Positions 27,334-38,016 of a DNA stretch of 64,000 nucleotides are shown here, piece after piece. The notes under the pieces were generated by a model. That model made no database searches. It had not been told where the DNA came from and saw nothing but the letters and a program-made list of their open reading frames with translations. Every line of letters begins with the position of its first letter. Position 1 is the first letter of the stretch. The stretch is taken from positions 261,693 to 325,692 of the forward strand of contig NZ_HE978538.1 in NCBI RefSeq assembly GCF_000311785.1, in the 5' to 3' direction. The stretch is from Brevibacillus massiliensis. GTDB taxonomy: Bacteria > Bacillota > Bacilli > Brevibacillales > Brevibacillaceae. The translations under genes were made by a program, and so were the position numbers.

Positions 27334-28524
27334 ATGGGTAAAAAGGAAGTTGTTATCGCAAGTGCCGTCCGAACCGCCATCGGCAGTTTCCAGGGGTCGC
27401 TGTCGACAGTTAGTGCAACCAGGCTGGGAGCAGTCGTCCTGGAAGGAGCCTTGGCCAAGGCCGGCGTCGCCAAAGACCAGGTGGACGAGGTGATTATGGG
27501 CAATGTCCTGCAAGCGGGATTGGGGCAAAATCCGGCCCGCCAGGCGGCTATTTTTGCCGAACTGCCGCAAACCGTACCGTCCATGACCATCAATAAGGTA
27601 TGCGGTTCGGGCCTGAAGGCGGTTCATTTGGCAGCGCAATCGATCATTGCCGAGGAAGCGGACATCGTTCTTGCCGGCGGGATGGAAAACATGAGCCAGG
27701 CGCCGTATTTGCTTGAGGGAGCACGCAGCGGCTACAGGATGGGCGATCAGAAGGCGGTCGATTCGATGATCCGCGACGGGCTCTGGTGTGCCTTCAATGA
27801 CTACCACATGGGCATCACCGCCGAGAACCTGTGCGAACAGTACAGCTTGAGCCGCAAGGAGCTTGACGAATTTGCCGCCTGGAGTCAGGAAAAGGCGATG
27901 CGGGCGATCGCCGAGGGAAGGTTTAAAGACGAGATCGTCCCAGTGACGATTCCGCAGCGGAAAGGCGACCCGATCCGCTTTGAGCAGGACGAATTCCCGC
28001 GCGCCGGGGTGACTGTCGAATCTTTGGCAAAGCTGCGCCCGTCTTTTAAAAAGGATGGCTTGGTGACAGCGGGCAACGCGTCCGGCATCAACGACGGGGC
28101 TGCCGCGCTCTTGATCATGTCCCGGGAGAAGGCGGAGGAACTGGGGATCAAGCCGCTGGCCCGCATCCTGGCCAATGCGAGCGCAGGTGTCGATCCGAGC
28201 ATCATGGGGATCGGGCCCGTGCCGGCGACGAGACGAGCTCTGGAAAAAGCGGGACTCGCATTGGAGGAGATCGATCTGGTTGAGGCGAATGAAGCGTTCG
28301 CTGCCCAGTCCCTCGCTGTAGGCAAGGATCTGGGGTTTGATCGCGACAAGTTGAATGTGAACGGAGGAGCGATCGCCCTGGGTCATCCGATCGGCGCGAG
28401 CGGAGCCCGAATCCTCGTGTCTCTGGTCCATGAGCTGCACAAGCGGGACCAGGCAAAATACGGTCTGGCCACGCTCTGCATCGGCGGCGGACAAGGTGTC
28501 GCAACTGTAATTGAAAAACTCTGA
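27334..28524 (+). CDS. Acetyl-CoA C-acetyltransferase (thiolase)
   Basis: 396-residue thiolase, condensing or cleaving acyl-CoA chains. The nucleophile is Cys90 in [12 protein letters not shown], with the catalytic NEAF ([10 protein letters not shown]), [10 protein letters not shown] histidine and LCIGGGQG cysteine all present. The length and the [13 protein letters not shown] segment fit biosynthetic acetoacetyl-CoA thiolases. Beta-oxidation thiolases cannot be excluded. TTG 27316 is in frame, but the GAGGAG site is correctly placed for ATG 27334. It is a single gene between the SLH protein and the atp operon, outside the conserved Bacillus order. Confidence 0.93.
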   Translation: MGKKEVVIASAVRTAIGSFQGSLSTVSATRLGAVVLEGALAKAGVAKDQVDEVIMGNVLQAGLGQNPARQAAIFAELPQTVPSMTINKVCGSGLKAVHLAAQSIIAEEADIVLAGGMENMSQAPYLLEGARSGYRMGDQKAVDSMIRDGLWCAFNDYHMGITAENLCEQYSLSRKELDEFAAWSQEKAMRAIAEGRFKDEIVPVTIPQRKGDPIRFEQDEFPRAGVTVESLAKLRPSFKKDGLVTAGNASGINDGAAALLIMSREKAEELGIKPLARILANASAGVDPSIMGIGPVPATRRALEKAGLALEEIDLVEANEAFAAQSLAVGKDLGFDRDKLNVNGGAIALGHPIGASGARILVSLVHELHKRDQAKYGLATLCIGGGQGVATVIEKL

Positions 28525-28563
28525 AAACAAATGTGAACGCTTTGTGTCTACTGGATTTCCACG

Positions 28564-28593
28564 TTGACAAATCTAATAAATGTTCGTTAATAT
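28564..28593 (+). promoter_or_regulatory. Candidate promoter of the atp operon
   Basis: A perfect TTGACA (28564-28569) is followed by TAATAT (28588-28593) at 18 bases, or TTAATA at 17. It lies just after the thiolase gene and about 65 bases before atpZ. Confidence 0.7.
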
Positions 28594-28597
28594 GGAT

Positions 28598-28635
28598 GAG
28601 GGCAAAGGGGCTATGCTTACATGCCCTCTCCTTTT
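28598..28635 (+). promoter_or_regulatory. Hairpin in the atp operon leader
   Basis: GAGGGCA (28598-28604) and TGCCCTC (28622-28628) form a perfect 7-bp stem followed by TCCTTTTG, between the promoter and atpZ. The T-tract is interrupted, so it is more a possible attenuator or mRNA-stability element than a full terminator. Confidence 0.45.
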
Positions 28636-28657
28636 GTAGAGAAGGGAGAACGAGAGT

Positions 28658-28867
28658 TTGGCAAAAATTGACAAACCGTGGCAAGCGATCGGTCTCGTCA
28701 GCGTTATTGGCGTGGATATGGCCGTCTGTGTTATAGCCGGTGTTTGGATTGGAAAATATATGGATGGCCTGTTTGGGACCAAGCCTTGGCTCCTGCTGGC
28801 TGGTTTGCTGGTTGGACTGGGCGTCGGCTTGTACAGCGTCTACCGGCTCATTCGCGCTTATTTTTAG
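28658..28867 (+). CDS. atpZ: AtpZ/AtpI-family small membrane protein
   Basis: 69 residues with two transmembrane helices (about 9-31 and 42-65). It matches the AtpZ/AtpI family found at the head of many F-ATPase operons and linked to magnesium/calcium supply or c-ring assembly. Typical features are KPWQAIGLVSVIG and GVWIGKYMDGLFGTKPW. Translation appears to start at TTG 28658, after a GAAGGGAG site; no ATG is suitably placed. It lies 11 bases ahead of atpI. Confidence 0.82.
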   Translation: MAKIDKPWQAIGLVSVIGVDMAVCVIAGVWIGKYMDGLFGTKPWLLLAGLLVGLGVGLYSVYRLIRAYF

Positions 28868-28878
28868 GGAGATGGACC

Positions 28879-29247
28879 ATGCAAACGTTTACTTTGGCGA
28901 TGCGCAGGACTTTTCGCTATGCTTTTACCTGCATGTCAGCCGTTGCGATACTCTGGGTGCTGTTGCCTGAGTACAAGTTGTTCCTGCAAAGCCTGTTTTT
29001 GGGCATGGGCGGAAGTCTTCTGAATGGTGCCGTTCTCTTCAGCAAAACCTGGCGCATTGGCCAGGCGGCGATAGACCCGGCTGTTCGGCCGAAGGGAACC
29101 GGGATGCTGCAGCGGCTTTTGGTCGTCGGATTTCTCGTCTTTCTTACAGTTCGCTTTCCCCATTTGTTCGTTTTATCAGGTGTACTTATAGGATTATTCC
29201 TCATTCAACTGCTCAGCCTTCTTTTCGTATACCGCTCCTTAAAATAG
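28879..29247 (+). CDS. atpI: ATP synthase subunit I
   Basis: 122-residue, four-helix membrane protein that assists c-ring assembly in F1Fo ATP synthases. Hydrophobic segments at about 14-31, 37-56, 77-94 and 98-115, with few conserved polar residues, as is normal for this family. The frame is open from 28678 but overlaps atpZ there. ATG 28879 follows AGGGAG and is chosen. Its position between atpZ and atpB supports the call more strongly than its sequence does. Confidence 0.82.
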   Translation: MQTFTLAMRRTFRYAFTCMSAVAILWVLLPEYKLFLQSLFLGMGGSLLNGAVLFSKTWRIGQAAIDPAVRPKGTGMLQRLLVVGFLVFLTVRFPHLFVLSGVLIGLFLIQLLSLLFVYRSLK

Positions 29248-29306
29248 ATTGTCATACTGTCTGCTTTTTTCTTGCAAGCTATCTGCCGGTGAAAGGGGTG
29301 AAAAAA

Positions 29307-30101
29307 TTGGAGCATTATACTTTGCGCTTCAGATGGTTGGGTATGGTGTTTGACATTCCGACCATGATCATGACTGTAATAACTGCGGTGATTGTCTTTT
29401 TGTTTCTATTTTTCATGACACGCCGAATGCATGCAGGGGTTCCTTCCGGGCGGCAAAATGTGATTGAGTGGGTGTTTGACTTTGTCAGAGGCATCGCCGG
29501 TAATTTTATGGATGCAAAGACGGCCACGAAGTTCGTCACACTCGGATTGACCTTGTTCATCTACATCTTCATCTCCAATCAGTTGGGTGTTGCATTCAAT
29601 ATAACCACCCATCACACGGGTCAGGTCAGCGAAAGAGTGCTGGATATGCTGTCGGTATCCGGTACCCCGGAGGCTGAAGAAGCGAAACGTGCCGTGATTG
29701 AGGAAAAGTTGGCTGCCGGTGAAGGTGTGGAGATCGCTTGGTGGAAGTCGCCGACTGCGACGCCGAGCGTTACCTTTGCTTTGGCTTTGTGTGTGCTGCT
29801 GTATTCCCACTACATCGGCATCAGAAAAAGCTTCAGCGGCTGGTTCAAGCACGTGTTCCTCAACCCGATCCATATTTTGGAGGAATTCATTATCAAGCCG
29901 CTGACCTTGCCGCTGCGTCTTTTCGGTAACATTTTTGCGGGCGAGGTTTTGATTGGCTTCCTGCTCGCCGGCGGTGTATTCGCATCGATACCGTTGTTCC
30001 TGTGGGAAGGGTATTCCGTGTTCGTCGGTTCGATCCAGGCGTTCATCTTCCTGGCGCTGTCGATGGTGTACATCTCGCAGCAAGCTAACGACGGTCACTA
30101 A
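29307..30101 (+). CDS. atpB: ATP synthase subunit a, with an extra charged segment
   Basis: Membrane stator subunit forming the proton half-channels. 264 residues from TTG 29307 (MEHYTLRFRWLGM, aligning with B. subtilis AtpB). GTG 29289 and 29298 are in frame but overlap the AAGGGG site. The essential arginine lies in LPLRLFGNIFAGE; the C-terminal SIQAFIFLALSMVYIS is conserved. Compared with my memory of B. subtilis AtpB, about 35-40 charged residues are inserted after FNITTHH (about 104-141). They lie before IAWWKSPTA, in an extracytoplasmic or inter-helix loop. Confidence 0.94.
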   Translation: MEHYTLRFRWLGMVFDIPTMIMTVITAVIVFLFLFFMTRRMHAGVPSGRQNVIEWVFDFVRGIAGNFMDAKTATKFVTLGLTLFIYIFISNQLGVAFNITTHHTGQVSERVLDMLSVSGTPEAEEAKRAVIEEKLAAGEGVEIAWWKSPTATPSVTFALALCVLLYSHYIGIRKSFSGWFKHVFLNPIHILEEFIIKPLTLPLRLFGNIFAGEVLIGFLLAGGVFASIPLFLWEGYSVFVGSIQAFIFLALSMVYISQQANDGH

Positions 30102-30134
30102 TCTTTTATAAACTTCTCTTTTCAAAGATACTAA

Positions 30135-30377
<243 letters not shown>

Positions 30378-30400
30378 GCCAACGGTTAAAAAGCAATAAA

Positions 30401-30429
30401 AGGCGGGGGCATGACCTTCGCCTCTCTTT
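30401..30429 (+). promoter_or_regulatory. Intercistronic hairpin between atpE and atpF
   Basis: AGGCGGGGG (30401-30409) pairs with CCTTCGCCT (30415-30423), including two G-U pairs, followed by CTCTTTT. It may act as a partial terminator or RNA-stability element that lets atpE be expressed more than the downstream genes. Confidence 0.5.
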
Positions 30430-30474
30430 TGTACAGTGTAAGATTCTCCTGCAGGTCAGGAAGGAGTGAACGAG

Positions 30475-30978
30475 ATGCTCGATTTTGGACAGGTAACCCT
30501 TGAATTGGGTTCACTGCTGTTCCAGGTGATAGTCTTCATCATCCTTTTGATCGCTGTCAGCAAGTTTGCCACTGGACCAATCTCGGCAATGCTGGAAAAG
30601 CGCCGTCAACATGTTGAAAATGAAATCTCCGCCGCGGAGCGCAGCCGCCAGGAGGCGGAAACGCTCCTTAGCGAACAGCGCCGCTTGTTGGATGAAGCGC
30701 GCAATGAAGCAAAAGCGATCCTGGATCGCGTAACCAAGCAAGCGGGCGATGAGGCAGCCCGTATCGTGGAAGAAGCGAGGGCGACTGCAGAACGTTTGAA
30801 AGCGGAGGCACAGGCCGATCTGGCCCGCGAAGTGGAAAAGGCCAAAGCCGAACTGCGCGAGCAAGTGACAGGGCTGTCTGTACTCTTGGCTTCGAAGATT
30901 ATCGAAAAAGAACTGGATGAGGCTACGCAGAAGTCCAGTATTGACCAATTCCTCAAGCAAGTGGGAGATCGCCTATGA
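30475..30978 (+). CDS. atpF: ATP synthase subunit b
   Basis: Peripheral stalk subunit. 167 residues with one N-terminal membrane helix (about 9-30) followed by a long, highly charged coiled coil (about 40-145) rich in Ala, Glu, Arg and Lys. GTG 30466 is in frame, but AAGGAG directly abuts it and is correctly spaced for ATG 30475 (MLDFGQVTLELGS). Overlaps atpH by four bases (ATGA), so the two stalk subunits are translationally coupled. Confidence 0.95.
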   Translation: MLDFGQVTLELGSLLFQVIVFIILLIAVSKFATGPISAMLEKRRQHVENEISAAERSRQEAETLLSEQRRLLDEARNEAKAILDRVTKQAGDEAARIVEEARATAERLKAEAQADLAREVEKAKAELREQVTGLSVLLASKIIEKELDEATQKSSIDQFLKQVGDRL

Positions 30979-31493
30979 GCGCTGTAGCCAAGCGTTATGC
31001 TCGCGCCCTGTTTGAAGTGGCGAAGGAGCGGGGGCTGATCGACCAGGTTGAAACGGAACTGAAAAGCATTGTGGATGCCGTTCGTCAAAACGAAGATCTC
31101 ACCAAGATTTTGATGCACCCACATATTTCCGTTGGAGCAAAAAAAGAGTTGATAAGTCAACTGTTTGAAGCGCATGTGGCGGAAGTAACATCCAACTTCC
31201 TGGCTGTGTTGATCGACAACGGCCGTGAGTCGGATTTGGAAAACATCGCAAATGCCTATGTCAAGTTGGCCAATGAAGAGCGCGGCATCGCCGACGCCCT
31301 GTTGACCAGCGCAAAGCCGCTCAGCAGCGAAGAACAGGCGGAAATTGCGGAGCGGTTTGGGAAACTGCTGAACAAGCGACTCCGCTTTGAGACTGTTGTC
31401 GACCCGGCCATTTTAGGCGGGATTGTCATCAAGATCGGCGACCGCCTCTACGATGGCAGTATCAGAAGCAAGCTGGAACACTTCGCACATTAA
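30975..31493 (+). CDS. atpH: ATP synthase subunit delta
   Basis: Links the peripheral stalk to the top of F1. 172 residues. The N-terminal helical domain begins MSAVAKRYARALFEVAKERG, and the C-terminal IDPS/GGIVIKIGDRLYDGSIRSKL motif (here VVDPAILGGIVIKIG) is the family signature. The ATG overlaps the atpF stop. atpA follows after 37 bases. Confidence 0.96.
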   Translation: MSAVAKRYARALFEVAKERGLIDQVETELKSIVDAVRQNEDLTKILMHPHISVGAKKELISQLFEAHVAEVTSNFLAVLIDNGRESDLENIANAYVKLANEERGIADALLTSAKPLSSEEQAEIAERFGKLLNKRLRFETVVDPAILGGIVIKIGDRLYDGSIRSKLEHFAH

Positions 31494-31530
31494 TTTATAA
31501 CGATGCTTGGATGAATGGGGTGAATCATAA

Positions 31531-33042
<1,512 letters not shown>

Positions 33043-33120
33043 TCGTTAACCCGTAACCGGATAGACATCAGATGCATGCCTGGAGCAAACCGGCATGCAT
33101 CCTCAAGGTGGTGAAAACGA

Positions 33121-33984
33121 GTGGCTAAAGGAATACGTGAGATTCGACGCAGAATCAAAAGCACCAAAAATACGCGACAAATCACAAAAGCGATGAAAAT
33201 GGTGGCGGCTGCCAAGCTTCGCCGCAACCAGGAGAAGGCTGAGGCAGCACGTCCATATGCCGACAAGATCCAGGAAGTGATCGCAAGCATTGCGAGCGGG
33301 ACATCCGGTTCCAAGCATCCGATGCTCCAATCCCGCCCGGTGAAAAAGACTGGTTACATCGTCATCACTTCCGACCGCGGACTTGCCGGCGGATACAACG
33401 CCAACCTGCTTCGAAAAGTGATTACCACTATCGGCGAGAAGCACAAGTCGAAGGATGAATACGGCATTTTCGTCATCGGTCGTAAAGGCCGCGACTTTTT
33501 CAATAAGCGGAACTACCCGATTGTCAAAGAGGTTACCGGTCTGCCAACCAGCCCGGAATTTGCCGATATCAAGCAGATTGCCAGTGCTGCAGTCCAGATG
33601 TTTGCGAATGAACAGATTGACGAGCTGTATCTGTGCTACAACAAGTTCCAAAGTGCAATTTCGCAAATACCAACCGTAAAACAGCTGCTGCCGCTGGAAG
33701 CTCTCGAGAGCAATACAGCGCGGACAATGAATTACGAGTATGAGCCGTCCGCGGAAGAAGTACTGGCCGATCTGCTGCCGAAATATGCGGAGACACTGGT
33801 TTACAGCGCGCTTCTGGAAGCAAAGGCTTCCGAAGAAGGTTCTCGTATGACAGCAATGGGCAACGCGACAGACAACGCGACGGATATGATCAACCGTTAC
33901 ACATTGAGCTACAACCGTGCCCGTCAGGCGGCCATTACACAAGAAATTTCCGAGATCGTTGCAGGTGCAAACGCACAGGCGTAA
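33121..33984 (+). CDS. atpG: ATP synthase subunit gamma
   Basis: Central rotor shaft. 287 residues from GTG 33121 after AGGTGGTG. The N-terminal helix [25 protein letters not shown] and the C-terminal helix with [22 protein letters not shown] are the two conserved antiparallel coiled-coil segments. The Rossmann-like middle contains [12 protein letters not shown]. It lies between atpA and atpD in the standard order. Confidence 0.97.
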   Translation: MAKGIREIRRRIKSTKNTRQITKAMKMVAAAKLRRNQEKAEAARPYADKIQEVIASIASGTSGSKHPMLQSRPVKKTGYIVITSDRGLAGGYNANLLRKVITTIGEKHKSKDEYGIFVIGRKGRDFFNKRNYPIVKEVTGLPTSPEFADIKQIASAAVQMFANEQIDELYLCYNKFQSAISQIPTVKQLLPLEALESNTARTMNYEYEPSAEEVLADLLPKYAETLVYSALLEAKASEEGSRMTAMGNATDNATDMINRYTLSYNRARQAAITQEISEIVAGANAQA

Positions 33985-34017
33985 TGGCAGCGAATAGCTC
34001 CCAATTTAGCTTTATAG

Positions 34018-35448
<1,431 letters not shown>

Positions 35449-35475
35449 GACAACCCTGGAAAGGGGAGACGTGAA

Positions 35476-35880
35476 GTGAGCAAGATGACAGTTGAAGTCG
35501 TAACTCCCGAACGGGTTGTCTTTAGCGGCGAAGCAACAATGGTAATTGCGCGTGGTGTGGCAGGGGAACTGGGTATCCTGCCAAATCACATACCGCTTGT
35601 AACTCCGCTTAAGGTTGCGCCTGTTCGGGTGAAAACCACAGGCGACAAAGAGACGTTAATTGCCGTAAGCGGCGGCTTTTTAGAGGTTCGCGGCGACAAA
35701 GTGACGATCTTGGCAGAAGCTGCCGAGCTGCCCGAAGACATTGATGTCGCCAGGGCGCAAGCGGCGAAGACTCGTGCCGAACAACGCTTGAAAGAAAAGC
35801 AAGCAGATTTGAATCAACGCCGTGCGGAATTGGCCTTGCAGCGAGCGATGACACGCCTTTTTGTTGCAAATAATAAGTAG
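35476..35880 (+). CDS. atpC: ATP synthase subunit epsilon
   Basis: Regulatory and coupling subunit of the rotor. 134 residues from GTG 35476 after AGGGGAG. The N-terminal beta barrel contains [20 protein letters not shown] and [16 protein letters not shown]. The C-terminal two-helix region (about 90-134, [19 protein letters not shown]) can fold up to inhibit ATP hydrolysis. It is the last gene of the operon; a strong terminator follows within ten bases. Confidence 0.96.
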   Translation: MSKMTVEVVTPERVVFSGEATMVIARGVAGELGILPNHIPLVTPLKVAPVRVKTTGDKETLIAVSGGFLEVRGDKVTILAEAAELPEDIDVARAQAAKTRAEQRLKEKQADLNQRRAELALQRAMTRLFVANNK

Positions 35881-35887
35881 GTTGAGT

Positions 35888-35919
35888 AAACCCCCGCGTT
35901 TGCGACGACGGGGGTTTTT
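35888..35919 (+). terminator. Terminator of the atp operon
   Basis: AAACCCCCG (35888-35896) pairs with CGGGGGTTT (35909-35917) around a 12-base loop, with T residues continuing after the stem. Confidence 0.92.
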
Positions 35920-35928
35920 CACGTATGA

Positions 35929-35959
35929 TTGGCAAATGGCCGTACGTTATGTGTATAAT
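35929..35959 (+). promoter_or_regulatory. Possible promoter of the gene between atp and nuo
   Basis: TATAAT (35954-35959) is a perfect -10; the best -35 is TTGGCA (35929-35934) at a long 19-base spacing. It lies about 43 bases before the start codon. Confidence 0.45.
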
Positions 35960-36002
35960 ATAGCTAATGTGTTTTTTGGCGGAGACAAGGAGAGTGAAAC
36001 AG

Positions 36003-36743
36003 ATGCAAACGATTCGAGATATCCGTAAGAACGACGATATCACACCGATCCCTAACGGCTTTACGGAAAATGGCTGGGCGAATATCTTGTCGCATGAGCT
36101 GACGCTGTTGTTTCATGCGATGTGTTATGTGGTAACCAAGTACGATTCCAAAGAGGCGATGAAGCAAGGTTTAGCCCAGATCAACGGATTGAGGGGGACC
36201 TTTTCCGATCTCGACAAGAACCTTTTTAAATCGGAAGAGTCGTATCAGGGATATATCCAAAAATTGGAGAACCATAAGAGATTTATTGAGCGCTCCAATT
36301 TTACCTATCCCAAGACTCGCGATGAGGCGATCGAACTGCTGACCCAATGGGGGCTCGTGCTGGACAAAGGGGATGTCTGGGACGTTCCAATCGAACCGTT
36401 CCCGGATGTACAAGAACACTTCACCTTGACGGACGAAGAGAAAGCGGCTTTGAACCACATCAAGCTGGAGGCGATCGTTCATCCGATCTTCAGCAAGCTT
36501 GTCCTCTTCCTGCACGAAAAGGATGAAAACGACTTTAGCTACTCCAAAGCCGATCTGAAAGAACTGCTGCAGATCGATGATGCCATGCTGATCGAAGTCC
36601 TGATCAAATTAACCCCGTACCTGAAAGAGCCGATTGAGAACTTCCTGGCCATTCCCGATGATGAACAGATGGAATTTACCGTCGTTTGGGAGCGCATCTA
36701 CGAGGATTTCCTCGGAACGGCCAATCCGCAGGCTCTGCAGTAA
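36003..36743 (+). CDS. Unrecognised soluble protein between the atp and nuo operons
   Basis: 246 residues, no family I recognise with certainty. No signal peptide, membrane helix or cysteine-rich motif is seen (one Cys). It is acidic and mostly helical by composition. Segments such as YSKADLKELLQIDDAMLIEVLIKL could form a helix-turn-helix-like bundle, but this is weak. The in-frame ATG 35967 is less likely because AAGGAGAG sits correctly before ATG 36003. It has its own candidate promoter and a terminator, so it is a single-gene unit. Its place between two energy operons may be coincidence. It may correspond to a DUF family. Confidence 0.8.
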   Translation: MQTIRDIRKNDDITPIPNGFTENGWANILSHELTLLFHAMCYVVTKYDSKEAMKQGLAQINGLRGTFSDLDKNLFKSEESYQGYIQKLENHKRFIERSNFTYPKTRDEAIELLTQWGLVLDKGDVWDVPIEPFPDVQEHFTLTDEEKAALNHIKLEAIVHPIFSKLVLFLHEKDENDFSYSKADLKELLQIDDAMLIEVLIKLTPYLKEPIENFLAIPDDEQMEFTVVWERIYEDFLGTANPQALQ

Positions 36744-36763
36744 AAAGCGCAATCGAGAACCGA

Positions 36764-36810
36764 GGCTGTCCCAAGGAGCGAAAGAAAACGCTTTGCGGGG
36801 CAGTCTTTTT
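36764..36810 (+). terminator. Terminator after the 36.0-kb gene
   Basis: GGCTGTCCC (36764-36772) pairs with GGGGCAGTC (36797-36805) using two G-U pairs; an inner AGCG/CGCT can also pair. Five T residues follow. The remaining bases to 37035 hold no gene I can support. Confidence 0.75.
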
Positions 36811-37035
36811 GCTGATGAAAGGTAAATAATAAAATATTCAAAAAGTTTTTGCCCCCAGTTTGCAATGCTGTCCGAAGATAAAACAATTCGGTACCCATAG
36901 CGAAACCTGCGGAAAACCGGCCGAAGAAAGCGCCGAGGTTCGTAAAATTCTTGCGGACTATAGGGAAATTTTCAACGCTTTTGCCTATTACCGCAATTAA
37001 TGGGCAGAATATTTCGAGAAGGTAAGGGCTTTCAT

Positions 37036-37064
37036 TTTACACTGCTGTAACGATTTGTTATAAT
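37036..37064 (+). promoter_or_regulatory. Sigma-A promoter of the nuo operon
   Basis: TTTACA (37036-37041), 17 bases, TATAAT (37059-37064), with an extended -10 TGT. One of the best promoters in the window, about 70 bases before nuoA. Confidence 0.85.
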
Positions 37065-37086
37065 TATCTAGGAATTTTATAGATAA
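37064..37086 (+). repeat. Inverted repeat at the nuo transcription start
   Basis: TTATCTA (37064-37070) and TAGATAA (37080-37086) form a perfect 7-bp inverted repeat with a nine-base centre. It spans the expected start site just downstream of the -10, a typical position for a repressor operator. Confidence 0.5.
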
Positions 37087-37135
37087 ATCAGAATGAGTAT
37101 TTGTTCCATCATTTACAGTATAACGGAGGGACATG

Positions 37136-37507
37136 ATGAGTGCGCTCTACGCAAACAATTACTTGATTGTTACCATCTTTTTGGTGCTTGGCGTACTGCT
37201 TCCGGTTGCAACGGTCAGCATCATCGGACCTATGCTTCGCCCGAACAATCCCACATCAGAGAAGCAAACAACGTATGAAAGCGGGAACATTCCGGTCGGA
37301 GACAGTTGGGTGCAGTTTAATGTGAAGTATTACGTCTTCGCCCTGCTCTTCGTCATTTTTGACGTGGAGACGCTGTTTCTCTATCCATGGGCTGTCGCTT
37401 ACAACCAACTGGGATTGTTCGCGCTGATTGAAATGTTGATCTTTATCGTGTTGTTAGTGATCGGGCTGATTTACGCCTGGAGGAAGAAGGTGCTGGAATG
37501 GAATTAA
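37136..37507 (+). CDS. nuoA: NADH-quinone oxidoreductase subunit A
   Basis: Small membrane subunit of complex I. 123 residues with three helices (about 9-31, 63-83, 90-113). The conserved [19 protein letters not shown] segment and [12 protein letters not shown] are complex I NuoA hallmarks. ATG 37133 and ATG 37136 are adjacent; GGAGGG lies only two bases from the first, so the second is preferred. It overlaps nuoB by ten bases. Confidence 0.95.
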   Translation: MSALYANNYLIVTIFLVLGVLLPVATVSIIGPMLRPNNPTSEKQTTYESGNIPVGDSWVQFNVKYYVFALLFVIFDVETLFLYPWAVAYNQLGLFALIEMLIFIVLLVIGLIYAWRKKVLEWN

Positions 37508-38016
37508 ACCTTGAGAGCATTGATCCTTCGCTGCAAGAAGAACTGAACCGAAACGTCCTGATGACCACGATGGAGACATTGAAAGGCTGGGTTCGCAGCA
37601 ATTCGATGTGGCCGCTTACTTTTGGTTTGGCCTGCTGTGCGATTGAGATGATGAACGGCGGGGCTCCTCACTACGACCTCGATCGTTTCGGGGTTATCTT
37701 CCGCGCTTCGCCGCGCCAATCCGACGTGATGATTGTCGCCGGCACCGTCACCAAAAAAATGGCTCCGCTGCTTCGCCGCCTGTACGACCAGATGGCGGAA
37801 CCCAAATGGGTGGTTGCGATGGGCTCCTGCGCCACCGCCGGAGGGCCGTACGTCAAATCATACAGCGTAGTGAAAGGGGTAGACCAAGTCGTCCCCGTTG
37901 ACGTCTACATTCCAGGGTGCCCGCCGAACCCGGCAGCACTGATTTACGGAATTAACAAGCTGCAGGAAAAAATCCGCTACGAAGCGAGGACTGGGAAGAA
38001 GGTGACCAGTCAATGA
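37498..38016 (+). CDS. nuoB: NADH-quinone oxidoreductase subunit B
   Basis: Carries the terminal [4Fe-4S] cluster N2 that reduces quinone. 172 residues. The four ligands are Cys46 and Cys47 ([10 protein letters not shown]), Cys111 (GSCATAGG) and Cys141 (PGCPPNP). The N-terminal [19 protein letters not shown] is typical. It overlaps nuoA at its start and nuoC by four bases at its end, giving tight translational coupling. Confidence 0.97.
   Translation: MELNLESIDPSLQEELNRNVLMTTMETLKGWVRSNSMWPLTFGLACCAIEMMNGGAPHYDLDRFGVIFRASPRQSDVMIVAGTVTKKMAPLLRRLYDQMAEPKWVVAMGSCATAGGPYVKSYSVVKGVDQVVPVDVYIPGCPPNPAALIYGINKLQEKIRYEARTGKKVTSQ

Noticed and set aside
27142..28530. 462-codon antisense frame opposite the thiolase gene
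   Set aside because: The thiolase active-site motifs are on the + strand; the minus frame has no recognisable domain and crosses the promoter region and the upstream gene's end.
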